64,000 bases of DNA from CBDDLD01 sp965230605 (lineage in GTDB: Bacteria; Bacteroidota; Bacteroidia; Flavobacteriales; Flavobacteriaceae), in assembly GCA_965230605.1 (NCBI GenBank), contig CBDDLD010000004.1, positions 1,116,001-1,180,000 on the forward strand. The letters are read 5' to 3'. The translations under genes and the position numbers were made by a program. Position 1 is the first letter of the stretch. Each line of letters starts with the position of its first letter. Below, one piece after another: positions 27,573-36,895 of the stretch. Below the pieces are notes generated by a model that saw nothing but the letters and a program-made list of their open reading frames with translations, did not search any database and was not told the origin of the DNA.

Positions 27573-28115
27573 TTAATGCCCGGTTAAAAAACTTTCTATT
27601 TTTTTAACGGCAATATGATATGATGCCTTTAAAGAGCCTTCACTGGTCTCTAATATTTCAGCCATATCTTTATATTTTATATCATCAAAATATTTCATAT
27701 TAAAGACCAATTGCTGCTTTTGTGGAAGCGATGCAATGGCTTCTTGTAACTTAATTTGAATCTCGTCGCCTTCGAAATACACATCAGCAGTAAGGTTATT
27801 TACTGCTTGCTGTTGCATCTCTTCATCTGATATCTTTAATCGTTTTGCATTCTTGTTAATATGAGTAATAGATTCATTCGTCGCAATTCTATACATCCAG
27901 GAATAGAGTTTGCTATCGCCTTTAAACTTATGAATACTTCTATGAACTTTAATGAATGTATTTTGCAAAACATCATCAGCATCATCATGTGAGATCACTA
28001 TTTTACGTATATGCCAATACAACCTTTCCTTATAGAGCGATAATAGTTCTCTAAAGGCTGCCTCTTTAGTTTGCTCATCTTGCAAACGTTTTATGAATTC
28101 TGTTTCGTCTTTCAA
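27573..28115 (-). CDS. ECF RNA polymerase sigma factor
   Basis: A 180-residue sigma-70 family factor with region 2 (about 30-95: DDADDVLQNTFIKVHRSI, FKGDSKLYSWMYRIATNE) and region 4 (about 125-178: LPQKQQLVFNMKYFDD, YKDMAEILETSEGSLKASYHIAVKKIE). No region 1.1 or 3. The start is TTG (28113-28115); no ATG is available before region 2. It heads a three-gene leftward unit with a candidate anti-sigma and an LTXXQ-like periplasmic protein. Confidence 0.9.
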   Translation of the reverse strand: MKDETEFIKRLQDEQTKEAAFRELLSLYKERLYWHIRKIVISHDDADDVLQNTFIKVHRSIHKFKGDSKLYSWMYRIATNESITHINKNAKRLKISDEEMQQQAVNNLTADVYFEGDEIQIKLQEAIASLPQKQQLVFNMKYFDDIKYKDMAEILETSEGSLKASYHIAVKKIESFLTGH

Positions 28116-28304
28116 TTAGGGCTTTTTACTTATAGACTAATATAATTACTAAAAGTTTAATGAAAATCACTAAAAACAAGTAATTTTATCAAATATCTGA
28201 TAATCAATATTTTACATTTTAAAACATCGATAAAAAGCAAAAAAATACGATAAAAAGCATTTTTTTCTTGGTTTGTATAATTATTTATCATATGTTTACA
28301 CCAA

Positions 28305-28382
28305 CTTAATCTATGGAATATTACCAGTGTCCCCAAATCTGGTAATAGAATGAGAAGGGCACCATTTGGTGCCCTTTTCTAT
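28305..28382 (+). ncRNA. Candidate small RNA with two stem-loops
   Basis: Between a leftward sigma gene and the end of a leftward ABC exporter, the plus strand holds a possible promoter (TTG 28268-28270, 20 bases, TATGTTTA 28291-28298), a 9-base-pair hairpin TATTACCAG/CTGGTAATA (28319-28327, 28339-28347) with loop TGTCCCCAAAT, and a terminator AAGGGCACCA/TGGTGCCCTT (28355-28364, 28367-28376) followed by TTCTATTAT. No plus-strand gene exists nearby, and the U-tract is on the plus side, so a free-standing transcript of about 75-80 bases is the simplest reading. The rest of the gap (28116-28290) is A/T-rich with a tandem CGATAAAAAGCA motif. Confidence 0.5.
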
Positions 28383-28402
28383 TATAATTATGTTTTAGTG
28401 AA

Positions 28403-30226
28403 TTAATCGAAGCTTTGCATATCGACAAGTTTCTTGTAAACCCCTTTCTTTTCTATGAGTTCGTTGTGTTTTCCTTGCTCTACAATTTTACCTTTTTGCA
28501 TTACAACAATTAGATCTGCATTTTGGATGGTAGATAAACGATGCGCGATGACAATAGACGTTCTGTTTTTCATCATATTTTCTAAAGCGCCTTGTACAAG
28601 TTTTTCACTCTCAGGGTCTAATGCTGAGGTGGCCTCATCTAGGATCATTATTGGAGGATTATTTAGTACGGCTCTTGCAATACATAAGCGTTGCTGTTGC
28701 CCTCCGGATATTTTACCACCAGAATCCCCAATATTAGTTTCAATACCTTTTGGTAGATCTTTTACAAACTCCCATGCATTAGCAACTTTTAATGCTTCAA
28801 TGATCTCTTCATCACTTGCATCTGGATTACCCAATAGAACATTATTCTTAACCGTATCGTTAAATAATATAGAGTCTTGTGTCACTAGACCCATTAGCCC
28901 TCTTAGTGATGCTTTCTTAAGCTCTTTAATATTTATACCGTCAATTAAAATAGCACCATCTGTAACATCATAGAAGCGTGTTATCAGGTTTGCTATGGTA
29001 CTTTTGCCACTTCCTGACTGCCCCACCAGTGCAATACTCTGTCCCTTTGGTATATTTAAAGAGAAGTTTTTCAGAACTAGATCTTCTTCATACTTAAATG
29101 ATACATTATCTAGTTGAAAACTAGATTCAAAATCGTTTTTCTCTTTGGCGTTAGGTGTGTCTTCTAATGGCGATGGTGTGTTTAATATTTCGAGAACACG
29201 CTCAGCCGCTGCATTTCCTTTTTTAACACTATAACTGGCTTTACTTATTGCCTTTGCAGGAGTAAGTATATTGTATGCCAGACCCATATATGCTATGAAA
29301 GAACTATTATCTAAAGTACCATCAATAAGTACCATACGACCACCATACCATAGCAGGATAGCAATTACGGTAATTCCTAAAAACTCACTGGTAGGTGATG
29401 CAAAATTTTGGCGATTTAACAGCTTATTCGAAAAATTGTAGAAGCGTAATGTTGAACCTTTAAATTTATTTAAAAATGTGCCTTCAGCATTAAATCCTTT
29501 AATAACTTTAAGACCGCCAAGGGTTTCTTCAATTATAGAAAGAAATGTTCCTTGCTCTTTTTGTACACGATGCGATTTCTTTTTTAGGGATTTTCCAATC
29601 CTAGATATAATGAAACCAGAAATCGGAATAAAGATAAATACAAACAATGTCAGCTTAGCGCTAATCAGCAACATCATTACTATAGTGAAAATAATAGTCA
29701 AAGGTTCTCTGACTATTAATTCTAGAATAGAGAGAAATGAGGTTTGTATTTCCTGTACATCAGTAGAGATTCTGGCAATGGTATCTCCTTTGCGTTTTTC
29801 AGAGAAAAAAGCAATCGGGAGTTTTGTAATCTTATCAAATATGGTATTCCTTAAATCTTTTAAGACGCCATTTCTTAGATATGTGATAAAAAACATGGCC
29901 AGATAATTAAACACATTTTTCAGGAAGAATAGTGTAATAATCAATCCTATTACTAGGACCAGAGCCTTGGAGGCATCATCTTGCGCATATTCATGCACCT
30001 GATATGCCAGATAGTCTTTATAATAATCCTTTAGATTTGATATCCCCTGATAAACAGGTTTCGTAACAACGTCCTTATTATTTTCGAAAAGAACGTCGAG
30101 CATTGGAATTAATGCAATAAATGATAATGCACTAAATAGTGCGTAAAAAATATTACATATGATATTTAAAATACCATACATTTTGTAAGGTCTTGCAAAA
30201 CCAAGTATTTGCTTAAAATAATTCAT
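28403..30226 (-). CDS. MsbA-type ABC exporter (fused membrane and ATPase domains)
   Basis: A 607-residue half-transporter. Six membrane segments in the first 320 residues (for example 17-42, 88-115, 170-200, 280-300), then an ATPase domain with Walker A GQSGSGKST (402-410), signature ISGGQ (507-511), Walker B MILDEA (527-532) and the switch His in IAHRLST. A homodimer would flip or export a lipid or hydrophobic compound; MsbA-like lipid A transport is the common guess but substrate is not readable. It ends a leftward unit with the phosphohexomutase 3 bases upstream. Confidence 0.88.
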   Translation of the reverse strand: MNYFKQILGFARPYKMYGILNIICNIFYALFSALSFIALIPMLDVLFENNKDVVTKPVYQGISNLKDYYKDYLAYQVHEYAQDDASKALVLVIGLIITLFFLKNVFNYLAMFFITYLRNGVLKDLRNTIFDKITKLPIAFFSEKRKGDTIARISTDVQEIQTSFLSILELIVREPLTIIFTIVMMLLISAKLTLFVFIFIPISGFIISRIGKSLKKKSHRVQKEQGTFLSIIEETLGGLKVIKGFNAEGTFLNKFKGSTLRFYNFSNKLLNRQNFASPTSEFLGITVIAILLWYGGRMVLIDGTLDNSSFIAYMGLAYNILTPAKAISKASYSVKKGNAAAERVLEILNTPSPLEDTPNAKEKNDFESSFQLDNVSFKYEEDLVLKNFSLNIPKGQSIALVGQSGSGKSTIANLITRFYDVTDGAILIDGINIKELKKASLRGLMGLVTQDSILFNDTVKNNVLLGNPDASDEEIIEALKVANAWEFVKDLPKGIETNIGDSGGKISGGQQQRLCIARAVLNNPPIMILDEATSALDPESEKLVQGALENMMKNRTSIVIAHRLSTIQNADLIVVMQKGKIVEQGKHNELIEKKGVYKKLVDMQSFD

Positions 30227-30229
30227 CGA

Positions 30230-31957
30230 CTATAACTTCAAGTCTTTTAAGATATTATCAATCTTGGTTTCCAAATGTTGTTCCGTTGTTTTATAATCTG
30301 CCATATTGTCTAAAGATGCATTCACGCTAATATAAAATTTGATTTTGGGTTCTGTGCCACTAGGACGTAAAGCGATCTTACTACCATCCTCTGTGTAGTA
30401 AATAAGAACATTGGATTTTGGAATATCAATAGAGGCTACAGAGTTGTCTGTAAGATCTTTAGCAATGGATAATTGATAGTCTTCAATTCTCACCACTTTT
30501 GAACCATTAACTTGAGATAGTGGTTGCTCTCTGGCATCGATCATCATTTGTTTTATTTCATTTGCACCTTCAATTCCTTTTTTTGTGAGTGAAACTAGAC
30601 GCTCCTTATAAAATCCATACTTACTATATAGATCGATGAGTTCCTTGTAGAAAGAACTACCATTGGCTTTTGCCTGAGCGGCAATCTCGCAGGCTAATAA
30701 TGTAGAGGTAACGGCATCTTTATCTCTTACAAAATCGCCCACCATAAACCCGAAGCTCTCTTCACCACCACCAATAAAACCTAATTCCGGAAAGTCTTTG
30801 ATCATTTTTGCGATCCATTTAAAACCCGTAAGTCCGATCTTAATTTCTGTATTATAAGCATTAGCAAGTGCACTCATCATTGGTGTAGACACAATGGTAG
30901 ATCCAATAAATTCATGTCCTGTTAATAAGCCTTTAGATTGCCACTGTTTTAATAGGAAATCGGTCATGACCACCATAGTCTGATTACCATTTAAAAGCTT
31001 CATTTTATCTTCAAGATCTCTTACTGCTATTCCTAAGCGATCACTATCCGGATCTGTACCAATAACGATATCAGCATTTACTTGCTCAGCAAGATCAAGT
31101 GCCATTTTTAGTGCCTCAGGCTCTTCCGGATTAGGAGAAGCTACCGTAGGAAAATCACCATTAGGTTCAGCTTGTTCCTCTACAACATGTACATTGGTAT
31201 ATCCGGCACGTTTTAGGGTTTCCGGGATTGCTGTTATTGATGTCCCATGCAATGATGTAAATACTATGGAAAGACTATCTTTGGCTTCTTGCGATGTATT
31301 AAAACTTCCGTTTTTTACCGAGGCATTAAAAAATACTTCATCCACCTCTTTCCCAATGTAATTGATAAGATGGTCTTTAGCTTCGAATTTTATTTCTGAA
31401 TATTCTAGTGCGTTAATTTCGGCTATAATTTCTGCATCATAAGGCGGTATCAATTGACCACCATCTTGCCAATACACTTTATAACCATTATATTCTGGTG
31501 GGTTGTGAGATGCTGTTAATACAATACCACAATGGCAATTAAGATGCTTTAATGCAAAAGAAAGCTCTGGAGTAGCCCTTAGGTCTTCAAATAGATAAAC
31601 CTCAATATCATTTGCAGAGAAGACATCAGCAACCACTTTAGCTAAAGATTTACTATTATGCCTGCAATCGTATGCTATAGCAACTTTTACAGGCTCGTTC
31701 TCAAATGTTTTATGTAAATAATTGCTAAGACCTTGGGTGTTTTTTCCTAGCGTGTATTTATTTATTCGGTTATCCCCTAATCCCATGACACCACGCATTC
31801 CCCCAGTTCCAAACTCTAAGCTTTTATAAAAACTTTCTTTTAGTTCTTTAGGGTTAGAAGCGATAAGGTGTTTAATTTTTTCTTGAGTATTCTTATCAAA
31901 TGCTGGTGTCAGCCAGGCATTCACTTTTTCTAAAATTTCAGGTTCTATATAGATCAT
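30230..31957 (-). CDS. Phosphoglucomutase/phosphomannomutase
   Basis: A 575-residue alpha-D-phosphohexomutase. Active-site Ser150 in TASHNPP, Mg loop TDPDSDRLG (301-309), sugar-binding GGGEESFGF and the phosphate-binding RPSGTEPKI close to the C-terminus. Size and domain order fit the PgcA/PGM2-like group that interconverts glucose-1- and glucose-6-phosphate, often also using mannose or ribose phosphates. Three bases separate it from the ABC exporter, so they are cotranscribed. Confidence 0.92.
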   Translation of the reverse strand: MIYIEPEILEKVNAWLTPAFDKNTQEKIKHLIASNPKELKESFYKSLEFGTGGMRGVMGLGDNRINKYTLGKNTQGLSNYLHKTFENEPVKVAIAYDCRHNSKSLAKVVADVFSANDIEVYLFEDLRATPELSFALKHLNCHCGIVLTASHNPPEYNGYKVYWQDGGQLIPPYDAEIIAEINALEYSEIKFEAKDHLINYIGKEVDEVFFNASVKNGSFNTSQEAKDSLSIVFTSLHGTSITAIPETLKRAGYTNVHVVEEQAEPNGDFPTVASPNPEEPEALKMALDLAEQVNADIVIGTDPDSDRLGIAVRDLEDKMKLLNGNQTMVVMTDFLLKQWQSKGLLTGHEFIGSTIVSTPMMSALANAYNTEIKIGLTGFKWIAKMIKDFPELGFIGGGEESFGFMVGDFVRDKDAVTSTLLACEIAAQAKANGSSFYKELIDLYSKYGFYKERLVSLTKKGIEGANEIKQMMIDAREQPLSQVNGSKVVRIEDYQLSIAKDLTDNSVASIDIPKSNVLIYYTEDGSKIALRPSGTEPKIKFYISVNASLDNMADYKTTEQHLETKIDNILKDLKL

Positions 31958-32039
31958 ATTGAATATTCAAATTATTAGCACAAAAGTAAACATTTAACAG
32001 GTTGTAATCTAGGTGTTACTATTAATTTAAAGAAGTCTT

Positions 32040-32987
32040 TTAGAGATTGATATGTTCTTTAATATTATAACGTTGCTTATCGTGCTTGGAACGTAAAATA
32101 AGCTCACCTAAGAATCCAGCTATAAAAAATTGAGAGCCAATAATCATGGTAGTTAAAGCTATATAAAATTGAGGACGTTGTGTTATTAGTCGTCCTTCAG
32201 GATTCAGGAATAGTTTGTCTACACCTAGATAAAAAGCGAAACCAAACCCGATGGCAAACATAATGACACCTAGTGCTCCAAACAAGTGCATAGGACGTCT
32301 ACCGAAACGAGAGATGAACCAAATGGTAATAAGATCTAAAAACCCATTAATGAAGCGGTTAGCACCAAACTTTGTTTTTCCATACTTTCTGGCCTGATGT
32401 TTTACGACCTTTTCAGTGATATTTGTAAACCCGGCATTTTTGGCTAATACAGGAATATATCGATGCATTTCACCATACACATCAATATGTTTGATGACAT
32501 CATTATGATAAGCTTTTAGACCACAATTAAAGTCATGAAGCTTAAGCCCGGAAGTTCTTCGAGCTGCCCAATTAAATAGTTTAGATGGTAAGTTTTTGGC
32601 GAATAAGGCATCATAGCGTTTCTTTTTCCATCCCGAAACCAAATCATAACCATCTTCACTAATCATTTTGTAAAGCTCAGGAATTTCATCAGGGTTATCC
32701 TGTAGGTCGGCGTCCATAGTAATAACAACATCGCCTTTTGCAATTTCAAAACCTGCATGGAGTGCTTGAGATTTACCAAAGTTTTTTAAGAAGCGAACAC
32801 CTTTAACATTGCTATCTTTTTGGGATAATGCTGTTATCGTTTTCCAGGAGTTATCTGTACTACCGTCATCTATAAAAATGATCTCATATAAAAAATGATT
32901 GGATTGCATGATATTTACAATCCAATCATATAATTCATTTAAAGATTCTTCTTCGTTAAGTAGTGGTATAACTACTGAAATGTTCAT
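32040..32987 (-). CDS. GT2 glycosyltransferase, polyprenyl-phosphate sugar type
   Basis: A 315-residue DPM1/ArnC-like family 2 glycosyltransferase. N-terminal GT-A domain with DDGSTDNSW (41-49) and DADLQDNPDE (metal-binding DxD, about 92-101), GLKAYH, and RKYGKTKFG. Two C-terminal membrane segments (about 238-262 and 275-300). The family moves a sugar from a nucleotide onto undecaprenyl phosphate. It lies upstream of the phosphohexomutase, with 82 bases between, and may feed envelope glycan synthesis. Confidence 0.9.
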   Translation of the reverse strand: MNISVVIPLLNEEESLNELYDWIVNIMQSNHFLYEIIFIDDGSTDNSWKTITALSQKDSNVKGVRFLKNFGKSQALHAGFEIAKGDVVITMDADLQDNPDEIPELYKMISEDGYDLVSGWKKKRYDALFAKNLPSKLFNWAARRTSGLKLHDFNCGLKAYHNDVIKHIDVYGEMHRYIPVLAKNAGFTNITEKVVKHQARKYGKTKFGANRFINGFLDLITIWFISRFGRRPMHLFGALGVIMFAIGFGFAFYLGVDKLFLNPEGRLITQRPQFYIALTTMIIGSQFFIAGFLGELILRSKHDKQRYNIKEHINL

Positions 32988-33046
32988 ACTGATGACCGTT
33001 CTAATTTACTAATGTCAAAAGTAGAGAAATTTTTTAAGCTTTATGT

Positions 33047-33562
33047 TTAGCTATTGTTTTTCATCACTAGACCACCAATCAGTGAGTATATTAATCCGAA
33101 GAAAGCACTCATTGCTATCCAAAATGCAGATCCAATTAATGGGTTAGAGAACATTTCTACAAACTTCATACTTTGGTCTACCATTTCTGGTGTCATATCT
33201 GGATTTTCCAGCATTCGCTCTCTAGCAACATCCATGGCTTGACCCATAAATTCTGGATCTATAACATAGTTGAAGATTAAACCATAAACAATGTATACTA
33301 AAGCACTAATTACTGCTATAGAAAGCCCTAATTTAATAGCACCCCCTAACGATAATACATTAGCATTGGCTTTCTTGAACTTGCTGATAGCATAAAAGAT
33401 GACAACAGGAAATATAATATAGTAGATATACGTAGGCCACTGTTGACCTTCTAGGGCCATACCAGTGACATAGGTGATTACTGAGATAGCAATCATTACT
33501 ATACCTAGGATTATTCCGTAATTTAATCCAAACTTTCCTGGGGTTGGTTTTTGATTTTCCAT
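33047..33562 (-). CDS. DUF4199 membrane protein
   Basis: A 171-residue protein with four membrane segments (about 14-34, 41-58, 72-95, 143-165) and a helical soluble stretch between the third and fourth (VARERMLENPDMTPEMVDQSM). This pattern and the GxxxGxxxI first helix are those of DUF4199, a Bacteroidota-specific family of unknown role. In other Flavobacteriaceae DUF4199 genes, as here, precede a polyprenyl-type GT2 gene; the gap is 59 bases and both are leftward. Confidence 0.8.
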   Translation of the reverse strand: MENQKPTPGKFGLNYGIILGIVMIAISVITYVTGMALEGQQWPTYIYYIIFPVVIFYAISKFKKANANVLSLGGAIKLGLSIAVISALVYIVYGLIFNYVIDPEFMGQAMDVARERMLENPDMTPEMVDQSMKFVEMFSNPLIGSAFWIAMSAFFGLIYSLIGGLVMKNNS

Positions 33563-33648
33563 TATTTGATTTTTTAGTTACTGACTGTTAGTACCTAAAG
33601 ATACAAAAACGTTACACAATCTTTCCAAAATAAAATTGTCTAAAAATA

Positions 33649-33678
33649 TTGTAGGTTTATAAAAAATGCCTAAATTTG
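33649..33678 (+). promoter_or_regulatory. rpmE2 promoter
   Basis: TTG (33649-33651), exactly 19 bases, then TAAATTTG (33671-33678): a consensus Bacteroidota housekeeping promoter, 39 bases before the L31 start codon. Confidence 0.75.
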
Positions 33679-33717
33679 CAGCTCGAAAAATTGAAACGAT
33701 ATTTAAAGTATTTAGTG

Positions 33718-33969
33718 ATGAAAAAAGGTATACATCCAGAAAATTATAGACTTGTAGCATTTAAAGATATGTCTAACAATGATGTGTTTTTAACTAAGTC
33801 TACTGCTGATACAAATGAAACTATAGAAGTTGATGGTGTTGAGTATCCGTTAGTGAAATTGGAGATCTCAAGAACATCACACCCATACTACACTGGTAAG
33901 TCTAAATTAGTAGATACAGCAGGTCGTATTGATAAATTCAAAAACAAATACGCTAAATTCAAGAAGTAA
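33718..33969 (+). CDS. rpmE2: 50S ribosomal protein L31 type B
   Basis: An 83-residue L31 of type B, starting MKKGIHPENYRLVAFKDMS. It lacks the zinc CxxC pair of type A L31 and has the type B signature TSHPYYTGKSKLVDTAGRIDKFKNKY. An upstream in-frame ATG at 33676 would add 14 residues but lies inside the promoter element, so the later ATG is chosen. A strong promoter (33649-33678) and a terminator (33990-34020) make it a single-gene unit. Confidence 0.96.
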   Translation: MKKGIHPENYRLVAFKDMSNNDVFLTKSTADTNETIEVDGVEYPLVKLEISRTSHPYYTGKSKLVDTAGRIDKFKNKYAKFKK

Positions 33970-33989
33970 TTTAGATACGATATTTTATA

Positions 33990-34020
33990 AAAAGCCTTTC
34001 TACTGTAGAAAGGCTTTTTT
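33990..34020 (+). terminator. rpmE2 terminator
   Basis: AAAAGCCTTTCTA and TAGAAAGGCTTTT form a 13-base-pair stem with a 3-base loop, followed by T-rich sequence, 20 bases after the L31 stop. Confidence 0.9.
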
Positions 34021-34044
34021 ATTTTTACACAAACTTCATCATCA

Positions 34045-35223
34045 ATGAATTATATTCTTTTCGACGGACCACATCGTAACAACCTGTTACCTTTTACTTT
34101 TACTCGACCAGTAGCAGATATAAGAATAGGCATTTTAACGATACGGCAAAAGTGGGAATCCTATCTAGATTACACGACAACCACAGTCACAGAAGACTAT
34201 TTGTCTGACAAATATCCTATGGTAGAAATGGAGGAAAATATCATGATTAATGCGTCTTATTTGCCCAATCAAAAGGTTGCTGATATGGTAAAATCATTGA
34301 CATCTAATCAAGCCATATTTAAAGACGAAGATGTGGTTGCTTTTTTCGCAAAGGAAGGGCAAGAAGATATTAAATTTGACGATTTTGAAGCTGTAGAGTA
34401 TGAAGATGATCTGTTGAAAGTTGAACATACCTGGGACATCTTTTCAAAGAATGGTGAAGCGATTGAAGCAGATTTTAATTTACTAACCAAGGGTAAATCA
34501 TCTCAACCTATACCGGAAACGACAGTGGCTATTCATCCCGAACGTATTTTTATTGAAGACGGGGCACAATTGCCTTTATGCTCTCTTAATGCGACCAATG
34601 GACCCATTTATATTGGCAAAAATGCGGAAATTATGGAAGGGAGTATGATTAGAGGTCCTTTTGCATTATGTGAAGGTGCTGTTGTGAAAATGGCAGGTAA
34701 AATTTATGGCCCCACAACTATTGGACCTTACAGTAAGGTGGGTGGAGAAGTCAATAATTCGGTCATCTTTGGATATTCTAATAAGGGACATGATGGGTTC
34801 TTAGGAAATGCTGTGCTTGGTGAATGGTGTAATTTAGGTGCAGATACCAATAATTCTAACCTTAAGAACAATTATACAGAAGTTCGCCTGTGGGACTATA
34901 ATTCGGAAGGCTTTGCAAGAACAGGACTTCAATTTTGTGGCCTTATGATGGGTGATCATAGTAAGTGCGGTATTAATACTATGTTTAATACGGGGACTGT
35001 CGTCGGCGTTAGTGCTAATATTTTTGGTAGCGGATTCCCAAGAAACTTTGTGCCTAGCTTCTCATGGGGAGGACATAAAGGGTTCATCACCTACAGAACT
35101 AATAAAGCTTTTGAAGTTGCAGAAGTTGTGATGGCACGACGAAAGCAAGTCTTTTCAGAAAAAGATAAGGCTATATTAGAGCATGTTTTTGAAGAGACTA
35201 AGAAGTACAGGCGAGAAGATTAA
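34045..35223 (+). CDS. GlmU-like sugar nucleotidyltransferase family protein
   Basis: A 392-residue protein of the Bacteroidota 'GlmU family'. The N-terminal part has FDGPHRNNLLPFTFTRPVADIRIGILTIRQKW in the position of a nucleotidyltransferase domain, but the canonical LAAGxGTRM loop is absent. From about residue 160 a left-handed beta-helix of hexapeptide repeats follows (IYIGKNAEIMEG, GPTTIGPYSKVGGEVNNSVI, GHDGFLGNAVLGEWCNLGADTNNSNLKNN). Likely acyl- or uridyl-transfer to sugar phosphates, but true substrate is unknown. Its stop codon overlaps the stop of the opposite gene (35220-35223). Confidence 0.8.
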   Translation: MNYILFDGPHRNNLLPFTFTRPVADIRIGILTIRQKWESYLDYTTTTVTEDYLSDKYPMVEMEENIMINASYLPNQKVADMVKSLTSNQAIFKDEDVVAFFAKEGQEDIKFDDFEAVEYEDDLLKVEHTWDIFSKNGEAIEADFNLLTKGKSSQPIPETTVAIHPERIFIEDGAQLPLCSLNATNGPIYIGKNAEIMEGSMIRGPFALCEGAVVKMAGKIYGPTTIGPYSKVGGEVNNSVIFGYSNKGHDGFLGNAVLGEWCNLGADTNNSNLKNNYTEVRLWDYNSEGFARTGLQFCGLMMGDHSKCGINTMFNTGTVVGVSANIFGSGFPRNFVPSFSWGGHKGFITYRTNKAFEVAEVVMARRKQVFSEKDKAILEHVFEETKKYRRED

Positions 35224-36851
35224 TTTTTACTTTTCTTTACCCGTTTTAACTCTAATAGATTAGTAGCGTTAATTCCTAAACCATTAACACTTTTTCTGGT
35301 AAATCGAACCACTTCATCATAGAATAAAGGCACTACAGGAGCATTTATCATAACTAAAGAATCCATTTTGGTATATAATAGAGCTCTTTTTTGAGGATCG
35401 GTTTCTAGATAAGATTGTTCGTAAAGGGCATCAAAAAGGGCACTTTTGTAATGGGTGTAATTCGGGCCATTAGGCGCAAAATTCTTACTGTAATACAGGG
35501 ATAAATAGTTTTCAGCATCAGGATAATCAGCTACCCAACTAGCCCTAAACAAATCTAATTTGCCATTAGCTTTAGCATCTTTTAAACTTGAAGCGGGTAT
35601 GACGTCTACCGTAACCTCTAGCCCCGTTTTTTCTAATTCGCGTTGTATATATTCACAAAAACTTAAATAATTACTATTGGTAGTTATAGTAATCTTTGGT
35701 GTAGTTCCGGTGTCTTTTCTATATTGATCAACGAGTACTTTTGCACTATCAGGCATATACTTATAACCTATACTAGAATCATAACCTGGTAGTCCCTTTG
35801 GTATAAAACCACCATTAGCAGGAATACCGATACCATTCCGCAAATAGGTCATCATTTTTTTACGATCGAATCCAATATTTATGGCTTTTCTAATAAGGTC
35901 AGATTGTAATTCCGGAACTTCAGTTTCCATAAAAAAGGCTAAATATTCAGTATTTAAATAGGGACCTCGTATCATGTTAACGTCTTCACTGTACAAATCT
36001 CGCAATTGACCATCAGCAGTAAGAATTTCATCCTTGTAGGATGCATCTAATCCTGAGACAAAATCAATATTGCCTTGAGCAAACTGTAGAAATTCACTTT
36101 GCTTGTCTGGTAAGAATGTTATTGATACAGCTTCAAGGTAAGGGAGTTGACCACCATTACTATCCGTTTCAAAATAATTGGTGTTTTTCCTGAAAACTAG
36201 CTTTATGTTTTCTTCCCAACGTTTAAACTTGAAAGGGCCCGTACCTATTGGATGTGACCTAAAATCCGATCCATAATGTTCTACAACTTCCTTGGGAACA
36301 ACAGAGCAATACTTCATGGTAAGAAGCCCTAAAAATGCTGGAAACGGTTGCTTAAGTTGAATCTCGAAAATACTATCATTAATGGCTTTAAAATCATCAA
36401 CCTTATTCAAAACCCAGCTCCCTGGAGATGCAATTTTTGGATCTCTTAGGCGATTGAAACTGTACTCAAAATCTGAGGCTTTAACTGTACGCGTCGAATC
36501 ACTTCCGAATAATTCGCTTTCATGAAACTGAACATCATTCCTTAGTAAAAACTGATAAGTAAGTGCATCTTCAGAGATAACCCAAGACTTTGCTACACAA
36601 GACTGTACTTGCAGTTCATCATCCATTTGGACCAAGCCATTAAATAATTGATGTGTGGCCCAGATATCGGCATTATCCTTAGAAAAAGCAGGATCTAACG
36701 AGCCTATATTTTTATGTTCATTGTATTTGAAAACAAGATGATTGTTAGCGTTTTTGTCCTTATTGGAGCAAGAAAAGACTGAGCATATAATACAACCAAT
36801 TGATATATAGTATATTAAAAAAGAAATGCGAAAAAAATTAGCTTTTGGCAT
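35220..36851 (-). CDS. ABC transporter peptide-binding lipoprotein (SBP family 5)
   Basis: About 543 residues from ATG at 36849-36851, chosen because MPKANFFRISFLIYYISIGC begins a lipoprotein signal with lipobox FSC; a longer start would run over the mtaB promoter and start. The mature protein is an OppA/DppA-like solute-binding protein (QLFNGLVQMDDELQVQSCVAKSW, HPIGTGPFKFKRW, RKAINIGFDRKKM, DLFRASWVADYPDAENYLSL). Probably binds oligopeptides; no permease or ATPase genes are adjacent. Divergent from mtaB. Confidence 0.88.
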   Translation of the reverse strand: MPKANFFRISFLIYYISIGCIICSVFSCSNKDKNANNHLVFKYNEHKNIGSLDPAFSKDNADIWATHQLFNGLVQMDDELQVQSCVAKSWVISEDALTYQFLLRNDVQFHESELFGSDSTRTVKASDFEYSFNRLRDPKIASPGSWVLNKVDDFKAINDSIFEIQLKQPFPAFLGLLTMKYCSVVPKEVVEHYGSDFRSHPIGTGPFKFKRWEENIKLVFRKNTNYFETDSNGGQLPYLEAVSITFLPDKQSEFLQFAQGNIDFVSGLDASYKDEILTADGQLRDLYSEDVNMIRGPYLNTEYLAFFMETEVPELQSDLIRKAINIGFDRKKMMTYLRNGIGIPANGGFIPKGLPGYDSSIGYKYMPDSAKVLVDQYRKDTGTTPKITITTNSNYLSFCEYIQRELEKTGLEVTVDVIPASSLKDAKANGKLDLFRASWVADYPDAENYLSLYYSKNFAPNGPNYTHYKSALFDALYEQSYLETDPQKRALLYTKMDSLVMINAPVVPLFYDEVVRFTRKSVNGLGINATNLLELKRVKKSKN

Positions 36852-36873
36852 AAGGATATTAGTTGTAAATTTG
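36844..36873 (+). promoter_or_regulatory. mtaB promoter
   Basis: TTTG (36844-36847), 18 bases, TAAATTTG (36866-36873), 22 bases before the mtaB ATG. The -33 part overlaps the start codon of the divergent lipoprotein gene. Confidence 0.65.
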
Positions 36874-36895
36874 CACCCTTGGTAAAAGTACAAGA

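Noticed and set aside
28228..28262. Two direct copies of CGATAAAAAGCA
   Set aside because: Only two copies in A/T-rich sequence with an 8-9-base gap; not a CRISPR array and too short to call a repeat family.
28455..28973. Long plus-strand open frame (172 codons) opposite the ABC exporter
   Set aside because: It mirrors the ATPase domain, has no family features, and the exporter motifs on the other strand are complete.
33676..33717. Upstream in-frame start of L31
   Set aside because: The extra 14 codons overlap the -7 promoter element; L31 type B starts at MKKGIHP.
35220..35223. Four-base overlap of convergent stop codons
   Set aside because: Common in compact genomes; no hairpin or other signal is visible there.
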